This document shows positions 8,384-16,669 of a DNA stretch of 64,000 nt, piece by piece (the first letter of the stretch is position 1; each line of letters starts with the position of its first letter). The stretch lies in the NCBI RefSeq assembly GCF_013410775.1, contig NZ_JACCFH010000001.1:3968001-4032000 (forward strand), written 5' to 3'. This DNA is from Sphaerotilus montanus (lineage in GTDB: Bacteria > Pseudomonadota > Gammaproteobacteria > Burkholderiales > Burkholderiaceae_C). The notes below the pieces were generated by a model, which searched no databases, was not told the origin of the DNA, and saw only the letters and a list, made by a program, of their open reading frames with translations. The position numbers were made by a program, and so were the translations under genes.

Positions 8384-8983
8384 ATGCACATCCTCCAGAT
8401 CAACGCCAGTGCCCGCCGCGACGGCGCCAACTCGACCCGTGTGGCCGACCAGATCACCGCCCGCCTGCAGGCCGCCAACTCCGGCGCGACGCTGACGCTG
8501 CGCGACCTGGCCGTGACGCCGCACCCGCTGCTGGACGAAGCCGCGCTGGGCGCGCTGTTCACCCCGGCCGACGCCCGCAGCCCCGAACAGGCCGCTCGCG
8601 TCGCGCTCGACGATGCGCTGATCGCCGAGATCCAGGCCCATGACACGGTCGTGCTGGGCGTGCCGATGTACAACTTCGGCGTGCCGGTGCAACTCAAGAG
8701 CTGGATCGACGCTATCGCCCGCGCCGGCGTCACCTTCCGCTATACCGCCACCGGCCCGGAAGGCCTGCTGACGGGCAAGACGGTGTATGTCGCACTGGCC
8801 CGCGGCGGTCTCTACCGCGATACTCCGAACGACTCGCAGGTGCCCTATCTGAAGAGCGTGCTGGGTTTCCTGGGCCTGACCGACGTGCGTTTCATCTACG
8901 CCGAAGGTCTGGCGATGGGCCCCGACGCCGCCGCCAAGGGCTTTGCGCAAGCCGAAGCCGACCTGAACGCCGCGCTGGCCTGA
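8384..8983 (+). CDS. azoR: FMN-dependent NADH:quinone reductase / azoreductase
   Basis: The 199-residue flavodoxin-like protein matches AzoR in length and motifs: the phosphate-binding [11 protein letters not shown] near residues 8-18, the flavin-contact [18 protein letters not shown] (about 94-111), and ARGGLY around 141. AzoR is a homodimeric FMN enzyme that reduces quinones by two electrons and, in vitro, azo dyes; it protects against thiol-depleting quinones. It is divergent from a LysR regulator with a palindrome between them. A pirin gene follows 43 bp later in the same direction, and pirins often accompany quinone- or flavonoid-handling genes. Confidence 0.93.
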   Translation: MHILQINASARRDGANSTRVADQITARLQAANSGATLTLRDLAVTPHPLLDEAALGALFTPADARSPEQAARVALDDALIAEIQAHDTVVLGVPMYNFGVPVQLKSWIDAIARAGVTFRYTATGPEGLLTGKTVYVALARGGLYRDTPNDSQVPYLKSVLGFLGLTDVRFIYAEGLAMGPDAAAKGFAQAEADLNAALA

Positions 8984-9026
8984 GCGGCGCACCGCTGACC
9001 ACGGTCAGCCTTCCACGGAGACGACC

Positions 9027-9899
9027 ATGACCGACACGACCACCCCCGCCACGATCCGCCACCCGCGCCGCGTGGAGCGGCTGGTCACCGGCATGGCCAC
9101 CTCCGATGGGGCGGGCGTCAAGCTGACCCGCGTGCTGACGCAGTCGCTGCAGCGCCGGCTCGATCCCTTCCTGATGCTCGACGCCTTCGGCAGCGACCAG
9201 CCGGACGACTACATCGCCGGCTTCCCCGACCACCCGCACCGCGGCTTCGAGACGGTGACCTACATGATCGCCGGGCGGATGCGCCACCGCGACAGCGCCG
9301 GGCATGAAGGCCTGCTGGAGAACGGCGGCGTGCAGTGGATGACCGCCGCGCGCGGGGTCATCCACTCCGAGATTCCGCAGCAGGAACACGGCGTGATGGA
9401 AGGCTTCCAGCTCTGGCTGAACCTGCCCGGGCGCGACAAGATGAACGCGCCCTGGTACCGCGATTTCAAGGCCGAAGACCTGCCGAAGTTCGTGACGCCC
9501 GAAGGCGTGGCGGTGACGGTGATCGCGGGCGAGAGCCACGGTGTGACGGGGGCGGTGACGCGGGACGCCACGGCGCCGCTTTACCTCGATCTGCACCTGC
9601 CGGCGGGCAGCCGCTTCGTGCAGCCGCTGCCGGCCAGCCGCAACGCGTTTGTCTATGTCTATCGCGGTGCGGTGACGATCAACGGGCAGGCGGTGCCAGT
9701 GCAGCGCATGGCCCTGCTGGCCAACGAGGCAGAGGCCGATGGCGTGGTCATCGAGGCCGATGCCGAAGCCCGCGTGCTGCTGATCGCCGGCGAGCCGCTG
9801 AAGGAGCCGATCGTCCAGTACGGGCCGTTCGTGATGAACAGCCAGCAGGAGATCTACCAGGCGCTGAGCGATTTCCGGGATGGGCGGCTGGGGGAGTGA
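9027..9899 (+). CDS. Pirin family bicupin protein
   Basis: The 290-residue protein has the two-cupin pirin fold. The metal ligands are recognisable in the N-terminal cupin: HPHRGFETVTYMIAG (about residues 70-84) and GGVQWMTAARGVIHSE (about 109-124) supply three histidines and a glutamate. The C-terminal cupin is conserved in shape (FVYVYRGAVTING) but not in ligands. Bacterial pirins such as YhaK and YhhW bind iron, and some oxidise quercetin. It lies 43 bp after azoR, so a shared transcript is likely. A palindromic repeat element follows, then the convergent otnI gene. Confidence 0.93.
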   Translation: MTDTTTPATIRHPRRVERLVTGMATSDGAGVKLTRVLTQSLQRRLDPFLMLDAFGSDQPDDYIAGFPDHPHRGFETVTYMIAGRMRHRDSAGHEGLLENGGVQWMTAARGVIHSEIPQQEHGVMEGFQLWLNLPGRDKMNAPWYRDFKAEDLPKFVTPEGVAVTVIAGESHGVTGAVTRDATAPLYLDLHLPAGSRFVQPLPASRNAFVYVYRGAVTINGQAVPVQRMALLANEAEADGVVIEADAEARVLLIAGEPLKEPIVQYGPFVMNSQQEIYQALSDFRDGRLGE

Positions 9900-9912
9900 T
9901 GGCGGTGCTTGG

Positions 9913-9942
9913 GGTGGGTGCCCGCGTTCGCGGGCATGACGG
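9913..9942. repeat. REP-like palindrome between convergent genes (copy 1)
   Basis: TGCCCGCG-TT-CGCGGGCA (9919-9936) followed by TGACGG. The same core, TGGGTGCCCGC...GCGGGCATGACG, recurs at 47585-47612. Both copies sit in short gaps between convergently transcribed genes (pirin/otnI here, psd/helicase there), consistent with a dispersed palindromic repeat acting as a two-way transcript end. Confidence 0.75.
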
Positions 9943-9958
9943 GGTGTGGGCGGGGATG

Positions 9959-10774
9959 TCAGGTCGCCGTGGCGCGCCGTAGCCAGCCCAGCCCGTCCGA
10001 CGTGCCACCCGCCACCGCGCCGCGCGCCGGGCGGTATTCGCAGCCGATCCAGCCCTGCCAGCCACACGCCGCCGACACCTCGTCGATCACGTCGAACAGG
10101 TACGGGTAGTTCACTTCGCCCAGGTCTGGCTCATGCCGCATTGGCACGCCTGCGATCTGCAGGTGCCCGACGCGCCCGGTCGGCAGGTACTGGCGCAGCT
10201 TCATCGCCACGTCGCCTTCGACGATCTGGCAGTGGTAGAGGTCGAACTGGACCTGCAGGTTCGGCGCGCCGATGGCCTGCACGATGCGGTGCGCCTCGTC
10301 CTGGCGGTTCAGGAAATAGCCGGGCATGTCGCGCAGGTTGATCGGCTCGATCAGCACGTTCCGTCCGGCTGCTGCGGCGCGCTCGGCGGCCCAGGCGATG
10401 TTGCCTTCGTAGGTGGCCTGCAGTTGAGCGCGGTCGGCGCCCTGCGGCGCGAGGCCCGCCATCACGTGGACCCGCGGACAGCCGAGCGCTTCGGCGTAGT
10501 CCAGCGCCCGCGCGAAACCGTCGCGGAACTCGGCTTCGCGCCCCGGCAGGCAGGCGATGCCGCGGTCGCCCGCGTCCCAGTCACCGGGTGGCGCGTTGAA
10601 CAGCACCTGCTGCAGGCCGTGGTCCTTCAGGTGCCGGGCGATCTCACCCGCCTCGAAGGCGTAGGGGAACAGGTACTCGACCGCCTGGAAACCGTCCGCG
10701 GCGGCGGCGGCAAAGCGGTCGAGGAAGGCGTGCTCGTTGTAGAGCATCGTCAGGTTGGCGGCGAAACGGGGCAT
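9959..10774 (-). CDS. otnI: 2-oxo-tetronate isomerase (hydroxypyruvate isomerase family)
   Basis: The 271-residue xylose-isomerase-like TIM barrel is closely patterned on OtnI/Hyi: [21 protein letters not shown] at the start, [13 protein letters not shown] with a metal-facing glutamate, [18 protein letters not shown], and [13 protein letters not shown] with the conserved Asp and His. In four-carbon acid-sugar catabolism OtnI interconverts 2-oxo- and 3-oxo-tetronate. It is the last gene of a leftward operon ltnD-otnK-otnC-otnI. The otnC-otnI gap (48 bp) holds a perfect 8-bp stem, CGCTGGTG/CACCAGCG (10806-10831), that may modulate expression of otnI. Confidence 0.92.
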   Translation of the reverse strand: MPRFAANLTMLYNEHAFLDRFAAAAADGFQAVEYLFPYAFEAGEIARHLKDHGLQQVLFNAPPGDWDAGDRGIACLPGREAEFRDGFARALDYAEALGCPRVHVMAGLAPQGADRAQLQATYEGNIAWAAERAAAAGRNVLIEPINLRDMPGYFLNRQDEAHRIVQAIGAPNLQVQFDLYHCQIVEGDVAMKLRQYLPTGRVGHLQIAGVPMRHEPDLGEVNYPYLFDVIDEVSAACGWQGWIGCEYRPARGAVAGGTSDGLGWLRRATAT

Positions 10775-10822
10775 GGGAGGTCCGGGTTCAGGGGATGGGG
10801 GCTGGCGCTGGTGGGCTCGACG

Positions 10823-11476
10823 TCACCAGCGGGCGCCGAAATGTTGCCGCAACTCGTCGATCTGCGCCTCGGTCAGCGGGGCGGGGCGGGTCAGCAGCCA
10901 CAGCCGCGCCGTCTCTTCCAGCTCTTCCAGCACGGCGCTGGCCTCGGCCGGGCTGCGGTGCCAGACGTTGGGGCCGAGGCGGTCGAGCATGACGGCGCGC
11001 AGTGGGGTGCCGGCGGTGTGGCTGGCCGCGATCCGCGCCGCGACGAGGTCGGCGACGGCGGGGTCGCCGGGGCGGTGGTAAGGGATCAGCGGAACATGGC
11101 CGACCTTCATCACGAAGTACGGGGTGATGGGCGGGAGGAGGTCGTCGGGATCCGCGACGCCGGCCAGCGTCAGCGCGACGAGGTGCGTCGAGTGCGTGTG
11201 GATGACGCAGCGCGCCTCGGGGTCGGCGGCGTAGATGCGGCGGTGCAGCACGAGCGTCTTCGAGGCGCGGTCGCCGCCGGTCTGCACGCCGTCGGCATTG
11301 ACCGCGGCCAGGCGTTCGGGCACCAGCGTGCCGAGGCAGGCGTCGGTTGGCGTGATCAGGAAACCGCCGTCCTCGGTGCGCACGCTGATGTTGCCGGCGC
11401 TGGCGTGGACGTAGCCCCGGTGGAACAGCGAGGCGCCGACGCGGCAAACCTCGGCGCGCAGGGTCGCGTCGTTCAT
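10823..11476 (-). CDS. otnC: 3-oxo-tetronate 4-phosphate decarboxylase (class II aldolase/adducin family)
   Basis: The 217-residue class II aldolase-fold protein has the phosphate and metal sites of the family: HASAGNISVR (about residues 24-33), an acidic-site segment TPTDACLG, and the zinc ligands in VIHTHSTHLVAL (about 93-104). OtnC decarboxylates 3-oxo-tetronate 4-phosphate to dihydroxyacetone phosphate. Its start codon overlaps the stop of otnK by 4 bp (ATGA), so the two are translationally coupled. The ATG at 11476 is fixed by this overlap; upstream in-frame codons lie inside otnK. Confidence 0.92.
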   Translation of the reverse strand: MNDATLRAEVCRVGASLFHRGYVHASAGNISVRTEDGGFLITPTDACLGTLVPERLAAVNADGVQTGGDRASKTLVLHRRIYAADPEARCVIHTHSTHLVALTLAGVADPDDLLPPITPYFVMKVGHVPLIPYHRPGDPAVADLVAARIAASHTAGTPLRAVMLDRLGPNVWHRSPAEASAVLEELEETARLWLLTRPAPLTEAQIDELRQHFGARW

Positions 11477-12798
11477 GCGCGGGTCTCCGAGGCCAGCCTT
11501 GCGAAGGCTTTGGTGAAGAAGTCCGTGCTGCCAAAGTTGCCGGACTTGAGCGCCACATGCACGGTCTCGCCCGGGTAGACCGGCGAGGTCACCGCCGTCC
11601 ACGGCACGCCCGGGTCGATCTGCGGCCCGATCGCCATCTGCGTCACGCCCAGCGCCTGCACGACCGCGCCGGAGGTTTCCCCGCCCGCGACGACCAGTTG
11701 CCGCACGCCGGCCTGCACGAGGCCCGCCGCGATGCGCGACAGCGTGCGCTCCACCAGCTCGCCCGCTTCGGCGACGCCCAGCCTGGCCTGCACTGCGCGG
11801 ACAGCTTCCGCTTCCGCGGTGGCATAGACCAGCACCGGTCCGTGCGCCAGCCGCGGCGTGGCCCAGGCCAGCGCTTGAGCGGCAACGTCTTCACCCGCCG
11901 CGATGTCCAGCGGGTTCACCGCGAAGGCCTCGCCGCCGTGCTGGCGGAAATGCAGCACTTGCGCATTGGTCGCCACCGAGCAACTGCCAGACACCACGGC
12001 GCGCAGGCCGCTGGCGGCTGGCAGGCGGTCCGCCACGCTGCTGGGGGCGAGCGCGCCGGTGGCCTGCCAGTTCTGCGGCAGGCCGATTGCGATACCGGAA
12101 CCGGCAGTCACCAGCGGCATCCCGGCCAGCGCTCGGCCGATCAGGAACAGGTCGCCGTTGCTCACCGCGTCCACCACGGCGACGCCCACGCCGTCGGCCT
12201 GCAGGTCGCGGAACCGCTGTGCGATGGCTTCGGCGCCGCGCGAAACGACGGCCTGATCGACCAGCCCGACACGCCGCTGCGTCTGTGCCTGCAGCACGCG
12301 CACGAGGTTGGCGTCGGTCATCGGCGTGAGCGGGTGGTGGCGCATGCCGCTGTCGGACAGCAGCACGTCGCCGACGAAGAGGTGGCCCTTGAACACCGTG
12401 CGCTGGTTGTCCGGGAAGGCGGGGCAGGCGATCGTGAAGCCCTGGCCGGGGCCGTGCAGCGCGTCGAGCAGCGCGTCGGTGACTTGGCCAATGTTGCCAG
12501 CCGGGGTCGAGTCGAAGGTGGAGCAGTATTTGAAAACCACCTGCTCGACCCCCTGCGCCTGCAGCCAGCGCAGCGCCGCGAGCGACTGCGCGACGGCGTC
12601 GTCCGCGGGGATGGTGCGGGACTTCAGCGCGACCACGATGGCGTCGGCGTCCACCGCTGCGTCGGCGTCCGCGGGCACGCCGATGGTCTGCACGGTGCGC
12701 ATGCCGCTGCGCACGAGGTTGTTGGCGAGGTCGGTCGCGCCGGTGAAGTCGTCGGCGATGCAGCCGAGCAGGGGGCGGCGGCTCAGGGGCGGGGTCAT
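11473..12798 (-). CDS. otnK: 3-oxo-tetronate 4-kinase (four-carbon acid sugar kinase)
   Basis: The 441-residue protein is the two-domain DUF1537 kinase. The N-terminal domain carries LLGCIADDFTGATDLANNL (residues 9-27), the substrate-binding signature, and FKYCSTFDSTPAGNIGQ (about 89-105). The C-terminal nucleotide-binding domain carries GSCSVATNAQV and LVVAGGETSGAVVQALG (about 366-382). It phosphorylates 3-oxo-tetronate made by the dehydrogenase LtnD. Its start overlaps the ltnD stop by 4 bp, and its stop overlaps the otnC start by 4 bp. Whether L-threonate, D-threonate or D-erythronate is the natural substrate cannot be read from sequence. Confidence 0.93.
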   Translation of the reverse strand: MTPPLSRRPLLGCIADDFTGATDLANNLVRSGMRTVQTIGVPADADAAVDADAIVVALKSRTIPADDAVAQSLAALRWLQAQGVEQVVFKYCSTFDSTPAGNIGQVTDALLDALHGPGQGFTIACPAFPDNQRTVFKGHLFVGDVLLSDSGMRHHPLTPMTDANLVRVLQAQTQRRVGLVDQAVVSRGAEAIAQRFRDLQADGVGVAVVDAVSNGDLFLIGRALAGMPLVTAGSGIAIGLPQNWQATGALAPSSVADRLPAASGLRAVVSGSCSVATNAQVLHFRQHGGEAFAVNPLDIAAGEDVAAQALAWATPRLAHGPVLVYATAEAEAVRAVQARLGVAEAGELVERTLSRIAAGLVQAGVRQLVVAGGETSGAVVQALGVTQMAIGPQIDPGVPWTAVTSPVYPGETVHVALKSGNFGSTDFFTKAFARLASETRA

Positions 12799-13748
12799 GG
12801 CTTGGGCTCGGCTTGCGGCAGCGTGATGCCGGGGAAGATCTTGATCACGGCGGAGTCGTCCTCGCGGCCGAAGCCGGCGGTCGAGGCCTGCATGAACATC
12901 TGGTGCGCCGTGGCGGAGAGCGGCAGCGGGAACTTGGTCGCGCGCGCCGTGTCGAGCACGAGGCCGAGGTCTTTCACGAAGATGTCCACCGCGGACAGCG
13001 GCGTGTAGTCGGCGGCCAGCACATGCGCCATCCGGTTCTCGAACATCCAGCTGTTGCCGGCGCTGTGCGTGATCACCTCGTAGAGCGCCGCGGCGTCCAC
13101 CCCTTCGCGCAGGCCGAGCGCCATCGCCTCGGCTGCTGCCGCGATGTGAACGCCGGCCAGGAGCTGGTTGATGATCTTCACCTTGCTGCCATTGCCCGCC
13201 TGGTCGCCGAGCCGGTAGACCTTGGCGGCCATCGCGTCGAGCGCGTCGCCGACCTTGGCATACGCCTCGGGGTGGCCGGCGGTCATCATCGTCATCTGGC
13301 CGGACGCCGCCTTGGCCGCGCCACCCGAGATCGGCGCGTCCAGGTACAGCACGCCCAGTGCGGCCAGCCGGGCCTCCAGCGCGATCGACCAGTTCGGGTC
13401 GACGGTGGAGCACATCACGAAGACGCTGCCCGGCCGCATCGCCGCGGCAGCCCCATGTTCGCCGAACAGCACGGCCTCGGTCTGCGCGGCGTTGACCACG
13501 ACGCTGACGATCACCTCGCAGTGCGCGGCCAGCTCGGAGGGGGTGGCACACGCCACGCCGCCGCCGGCCGCGAAGGCCTGCGCCGCCTCCAGCCGCACAT
13601 CGCAGACGTGGACCCGGTAGCCCGCTCGGCGCAGGGAACTCGCCATGCCGTGGCCCATGGCGCCGAGGCCGATGATCCCGATGGGGAGGCCCTCGGCGTC
13701 CGGGTGGGGGTGTGCGGGGGTGGGTACTGGAGCGGGCATGGGTGACAT
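12795..13748 (-). CDS. ltnD: L-threonate dehydrogenase (beta-hydroxyacid dehydrogenase family)
   Basis: The 317-residue protein has a Rossmann NAD-binding motif, IGIIGLGAMGHGMASSLRRAG (about residues 22-42), the substrate motif YLDAPISGGAAKAASG, and the catalytic lysine in GNGSKVKIINQLL. This is the 3-hydroxyisobutyrate/tartronate semialdehyde reductase family. Genetic linkage to otnK, otnC and otnI points to LtnD, which oxidises L-threonate to 2-oxo-tetronate. A Pro/His-rich extension of about 20 residues precedes the core; the ATG at 13739 is an alternative start. It is the first gene of the operon; no dedicated regulator or transporter for threonate is present nearby. Confidence 0.88.
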   Translation of the reverse strand: MSPMPAPVPTPAHPHPDAEGLPIGIIGLGAMGHGMASSLRRAGYRVHVCDVRLEAAQAFAAGGGVACATPSELAAHCEVIVSVVVNAAQTEAVLFGEHGAAAAMRPGSVFVMCSTVDPNWSIALEARLAALGVLYLDAPISGGAAKAASGQMTMMTAGHPEAYAKVGDALDAMAAKVYRLGDQAGNGSKVKIINQLLAGVHIAAAAEAMALGLREGVDAAALYEVITHSAGNSWMFENRMAHVLAADYTPLSAVDIFVKDLGLVLDTARATKFPLPLSATAHQMFMQASTAGFGREDDSAVIKIFPGITLPQAEPKP

Positions 13749-13836
13749 CGGTCGTCGTACAAGTTCAAGAGTCCGGCGACCTTAGCGACACCCCGCGCCG
13801 TGCGTCAGCCGGACTTACCCAGGGGCGCGCCCGGGA

Positions 13837-14430
13837 TCAGGCGATCCGCACCACGTCCTCGAACGCCAGCCGCGGCCCGCGCGGGTAGTTGCCCGACGCA
13901 TCTCCCCAGCCGAGGTTGACCAGGAAGTTGACCTTGAACCGGCCGTCCGGGAAGAAGGCCTCGTTGACCGCGGCCGGGTTGAAGCCGCTCATCGGGCCAG
14001 CGTCCAGGCCGAGCGCGCGGGCGGCCAGGATCAGGTAGGCGCCTTGCAGCGAGCTGTTGCGGAAGGCGGTGTCCGCGGCCAGTCCGGCGTTGCCGGCGAA
14101 CATGTCGCGGGCGGTCGGCATCACCGGGAACTGCGTCGGCAGGTGGTCGAAGAAGGCGGTGTCCTGGGCAATGATGGCCGTGACCGGCGCGCCCATGGTC
14201 TTGTCCACGTTGCCCGGGGCGAGCGTCGCCTTGAGCTGCGCCTTGGCCTCGGCGCTGCGCACGAAGACGATGCGGGCCGGCTGGCAGTTCATCGAGGTCG
14301 GGCCCCACTTGAACAGGTCGTAGAGCTGCTGCAGCGTGGTGTCGTCGACGGGGCGGTCGGTGAACTTGTTGAAGGTGCGCGCGCTGCGCAGGAGCTGGTC
14401 GAGGGCGGCGTCGTTCAGGGGAGCGTTCAT
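13837..14430 (-). CDS. RutE-like malonic semialdehyde reductase (nitroreductase family)
   Basis: The 197-residue flavin protein belongs to the RutE/HadB branch of nitroreductases: SARTFNKFTDRPVDDTTLQQLYDL, KWGPTSMNCQPARIVFV (FMN phosphate and isoalloxazine contacts) and LAARALGLDAGPMSGFN. Length equals E. coli RutE (196). RutE reduces malonic semialdehyde to 3-hydroxypropionate. Here no other pyrimidine-degradation (rut) gene is present; it sits between eutC (61-bp gap) and ltnD (88-bp gap), all leftward, so it may reduce aldehydes arising from these pathways instead. The ATG at 14430 is used; an upstream frame overlaps eutC. Confidence 0.85.
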   Translation of the reverse strand: MNAPLNDAALDQLLRSARTFNKFTDRPVDDTTLQQLYDLFKWGPTSMNCQPARIVFVRSAEAKAQLKATLAPGNVDKTMGAPVTAIIAQDTAFFDHLPTQFPVMPTARDMFAGNAGLAADTAFRNSSLQGAYLILAARALGLDAGPMSGFNPAAVNEAFFPDGRFKVNFLVNLGWGDASGNYPRGPRLAFEDVVRIA

Positions 14431-14491
14431 GGGTGTGCGGCTTTCATCGGCAGTCAACCCGGACATCGGGCGCTGCTGATTCTGCATGCGG

Positions 14492-15262
14492 CTACCCACC
14501 CAGCAGGTCACTCCGGTCTTTCAATCCGACCCCGGTGAGCTGCAGCGCGCGCGCCGCCTGCACCAGCCACCACAGCTTGCGCGCCGCCTCCGCATGCCGC
14601 AGCCCCTCGGCGCGCACGTTCGACAGGCAGTTGCGCTCCGCGTCCGTGCGGCCGACGCGCGGCGCGTGGGTCAGGTAGACGCCCAGGCTGTCCGGCGAAC
14701 TCAAACCCGGCCGCTCGCCGATCAGCATCGCGACCATCGGCGCCGCCAGCCGCTGCCCGATGTCGTCGCCGAGTGCAACGCGGGCCTGTGTCGCGACGAC
14801 GACCGGGCCGAGCCGCCAGCCGTCCGGCCGCTGCTGCAGCAATTCCTCGATCAGCGGCACGGCCTGGCGCTGCACCGCCGCGGACGACAGCCCGTCGCCG
14901 ACGACGAGCACCAGGTCCGCCTCGACCGCGCCGAGGGCATCGAGCTGCACCGCGCTATCCCGGCCAAGCCGGCGGCCGAGGTCGGGGCGCAGCAGATAGG
15001 TGGCGCGGTCCGCTGCAGCGCTCTGCACACGCAGCGTCGGCAGACCGAGCGCTTCGATCTCCGCGCACAGCGCCTCGGCGTCCAGCGGCAGATGCACCGC
15101 ATCGCGCGCCATCGCATGCGCCGCGCCAAACGCCAGCAGCTCGCGCGTCGGCAGGCTCGACCCGCTGCGCCCCAGTCCGACGCGGGCCGGTGTCAGCGTT
15201 CGCAGGTGCGCCCAGGGATCGGGCGTGGTCAACGGTGTGGTTGACGGCTTGAGGTCGCTCAT
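14492..15262 (-). CDS. eutC: Ethanolamine ammonia-lyase small subunit
   Basis: The 256-residue protein matches EutC: LTPARVGLGRSGSSLPTRELLAF (about residues 23-45), then LVLVVGDGLSSAAVQRQAVPLIEEL, ARVALGDDIG, IGERPGLSSPDSLGVYLTHAPR, and RNCLSNVR. EutB6C6 is the adenosylcobalamin enzyme that splits ethanolamine into acetaldehyde and ammonia; EutC helps bind the cofactor. The start overlaps the eutB stop by 4 bp. As in other beta-proteobacteria, no microcompartment shell genes accompany it. No acetaldehyde dehydrogenase is in this cluster, so that step must be encoded elsewhere. Confidence 0.95.
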   Translation of the reverse strand: MSDLKPSTTPLTTPDPWAHLRTLTPARVGLGRSGSSLPTRELLAFGAAHAMARDAVHLPLDAEALCAEIEALGLPTLRVQSAAADRATYLLRPDLGRRLGRDSAVQLDALGAVEADLVLVVGDGLSSAAVQRQAVPLIEELLQQRPDGWRLGPVVVATQARVALGDDIGQRLAAPMVAMLIGERPGLSSPDSLGVYLTHAPRVGRTDAERNCLSNVRAEGLRHAEAARKLWWLVQAARALQLTGVGLKDRSDLLGG

Positions 15263-16635
15263 CCCAGGTGCTCCAGCAAGGCGTGGCCGTGCGAGACGGG
15301 CAGCACGCGCCCGTCCGCGTCGCTGATGCCCATGCGCTGCAGCCACGCCTCGAACTCCGGCGCCCGCTTCAGGCCGAGCACCTCGCGCAGGTACAGCGCG
15401 TCGTGGAAAGACGTGCTCTGGTAGTTGAGCATCACGTCGTCCGCGCCGGGCACGCCGATCAGGAAGGTCACGCCCGCCGTGCCGAGCAGCGTCATCAGCG
15501 TGTCCATGTCGTCCGAGTCCGCCTCGGCGTGGTTGGTGTAGCAGACGTCGCAGCCGATCGGCAGGCCCAGCAGCTTGCCGCAGAAGTGGTCCTCCAGGCC
15601 GGCACGGATGATCTGCTTGCCGTCGAACAGGTACTCCGGCCCGATGAAGCCGACGACCGTGTTGCAGATCATCGGGTCGAAGGCGCGGGCGACCCCGTAG
15701 GCGCGCACCTCGCAGGTCTGCTGGTCCAGGCCATGGTGGGCGTTGGCCGACAGCGCCGAGCCCTGGCCGGTCTCGAAATACATCACGTTGTCGCCGATCG
15801 TGCCGCGCTTCAGGCTCAGCGCCGCCTCGCGCGCCTCGCGCAGCACGGCCAGGTCGATGCCGAAGCTGCGGTTCGCCGCCTCGGTGCCGGCGATCGACTG
15901 GAACACCAGATCGACCGGCGCACCGTGCTCGATCGCCTGGATCTGGTTGGTGACATGGGTCAGCACACAGGACTGGGTCGGGATCTCGAAGCGCTGGATC
16001 ACCTCGTCCACCAGCCGCACCATGTCCGTCAGCGGCCCCAGCCCGTCGCCGGCCGGGTTGATGCCGATCACCGCGTCGCCGGCGCCGTAGAGCAGGCCGT
16101 CGAGCATCGAGACGGCGATGGCGCGGGGGTCATCGGTCGGGTGGTTGGGCTGCAGCCGCATCGCCAGCCGCCCGGGCAGGCCGAGCGTGTTGCGGAACCG
16201 GGTGATGACGCGGCATTTGCGCGCGACGAGGATCAGGTCCTGGTTGCGCATCAGCTTGCTGACCGCGGCGGCCATTTCGGGCGTGATGCCGCGCCGCACG
16301 CGGGCCAGCGTCGCCTCGTCCGCCGCGTCGCCGAGCAGCCAGTCGCGGAAGTCGCCCACGGTGAGGTGGGCGATTTCTGCGAAGGCGGCGGCGTCGTGGC
16401 TGTCGAGGATCAGGCGCGTGACCTCGTCGGTTTCATACGGGATCAGCGCCTCGTTCAGGAAGGTCTTCAGTGGCAACTCCGCCAGCGCCATGCGGGCGGC
16501 CATGCGCTCGGCCGACGTGCGGGCGGCGACACCGGCCAGCACGTCGCCGGAGCGCAGCGGCGTCGCCCGCGCCATCAGGGTGGCCAGATCGGCGAACTGC
16601 CAGACATGGCCGCCGAGGGTGTGTGCGTAGGGCAT
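15259..16635 (-). CDS. eutB: Ethanolamine ammonia-lyase large subunit
   Basis: The 458-residue TIM-barrel protein is EutB across its whole length: RGITPEMAAAVSKLMRNQDLI, NTLGLPGRLAMRLQPNHPTDDP, YGAGDAVIGINPAGD, QSIAGTEAANRSFG (substrate pocket), FETGQGSALSANAHHG and HFCGKLLGLPIGCDVCYTNHAEAD (cobalamin contact). It forms the catalytic core of the B12-dependent lyase. It is followed by eutC with a 4-bp overlap and preceded by the ethanolamine permease gene, 34 bp upstream. The ATG at 16635 gives the expected N-terminus. Cells need B12 uptake or synthesis to use it; neither is in the window. Confidence 0.96.
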   Translation of the reverse strand: MPYAHTLGGHVWQFADLATLMARATPLRSGDVLAGVAARTSAERMAARMALAELPLKTFLNEALIPYETDEVTRLILDSHDAAAFAEIAHLTVGDFRDWLLGDAADEATLARVRRGITPEMAAAVSKLMRNQDLILVARKCRVITRFRNTLGLPGRLAMRLQPNHPTDDPRAIAVSMLDGLLYGAGDAVIGINPAGDGLGPLTDMVRLVDEVIQRFEIPTQSCVLTHVTNQIQAIEHGAPVDLVFQSIAGTEAANRSFGIDLAVLREAREAALSLKRGTIGDNVMYFETGQGSALSANAHHGLDQQTCEVRAYGVARAFDPMICNTVVGFIGPEYLFDGKQIIRAGLEDHFCGKLLGLPIGCDVCYTNHAEADSDDMDTLMTLLGTAGVTFLIGVPGADDVMLNYQSTSFHDALYLREVLGLKRAPEFEAWLQRMGISDADGRVLPVSHGHALLEHLG

Positions 16636-16669
16636 GGCGCTCCGGAGTGCGTGAAGGGGCAGGGGCGTT

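Noticed and set aside
13837-14430. Part of a pyrimidine-degradation (rut) operon
   Set aside because: No other rut gene is near; the match is to RutE only, and the neighbours are eut and otn genes.
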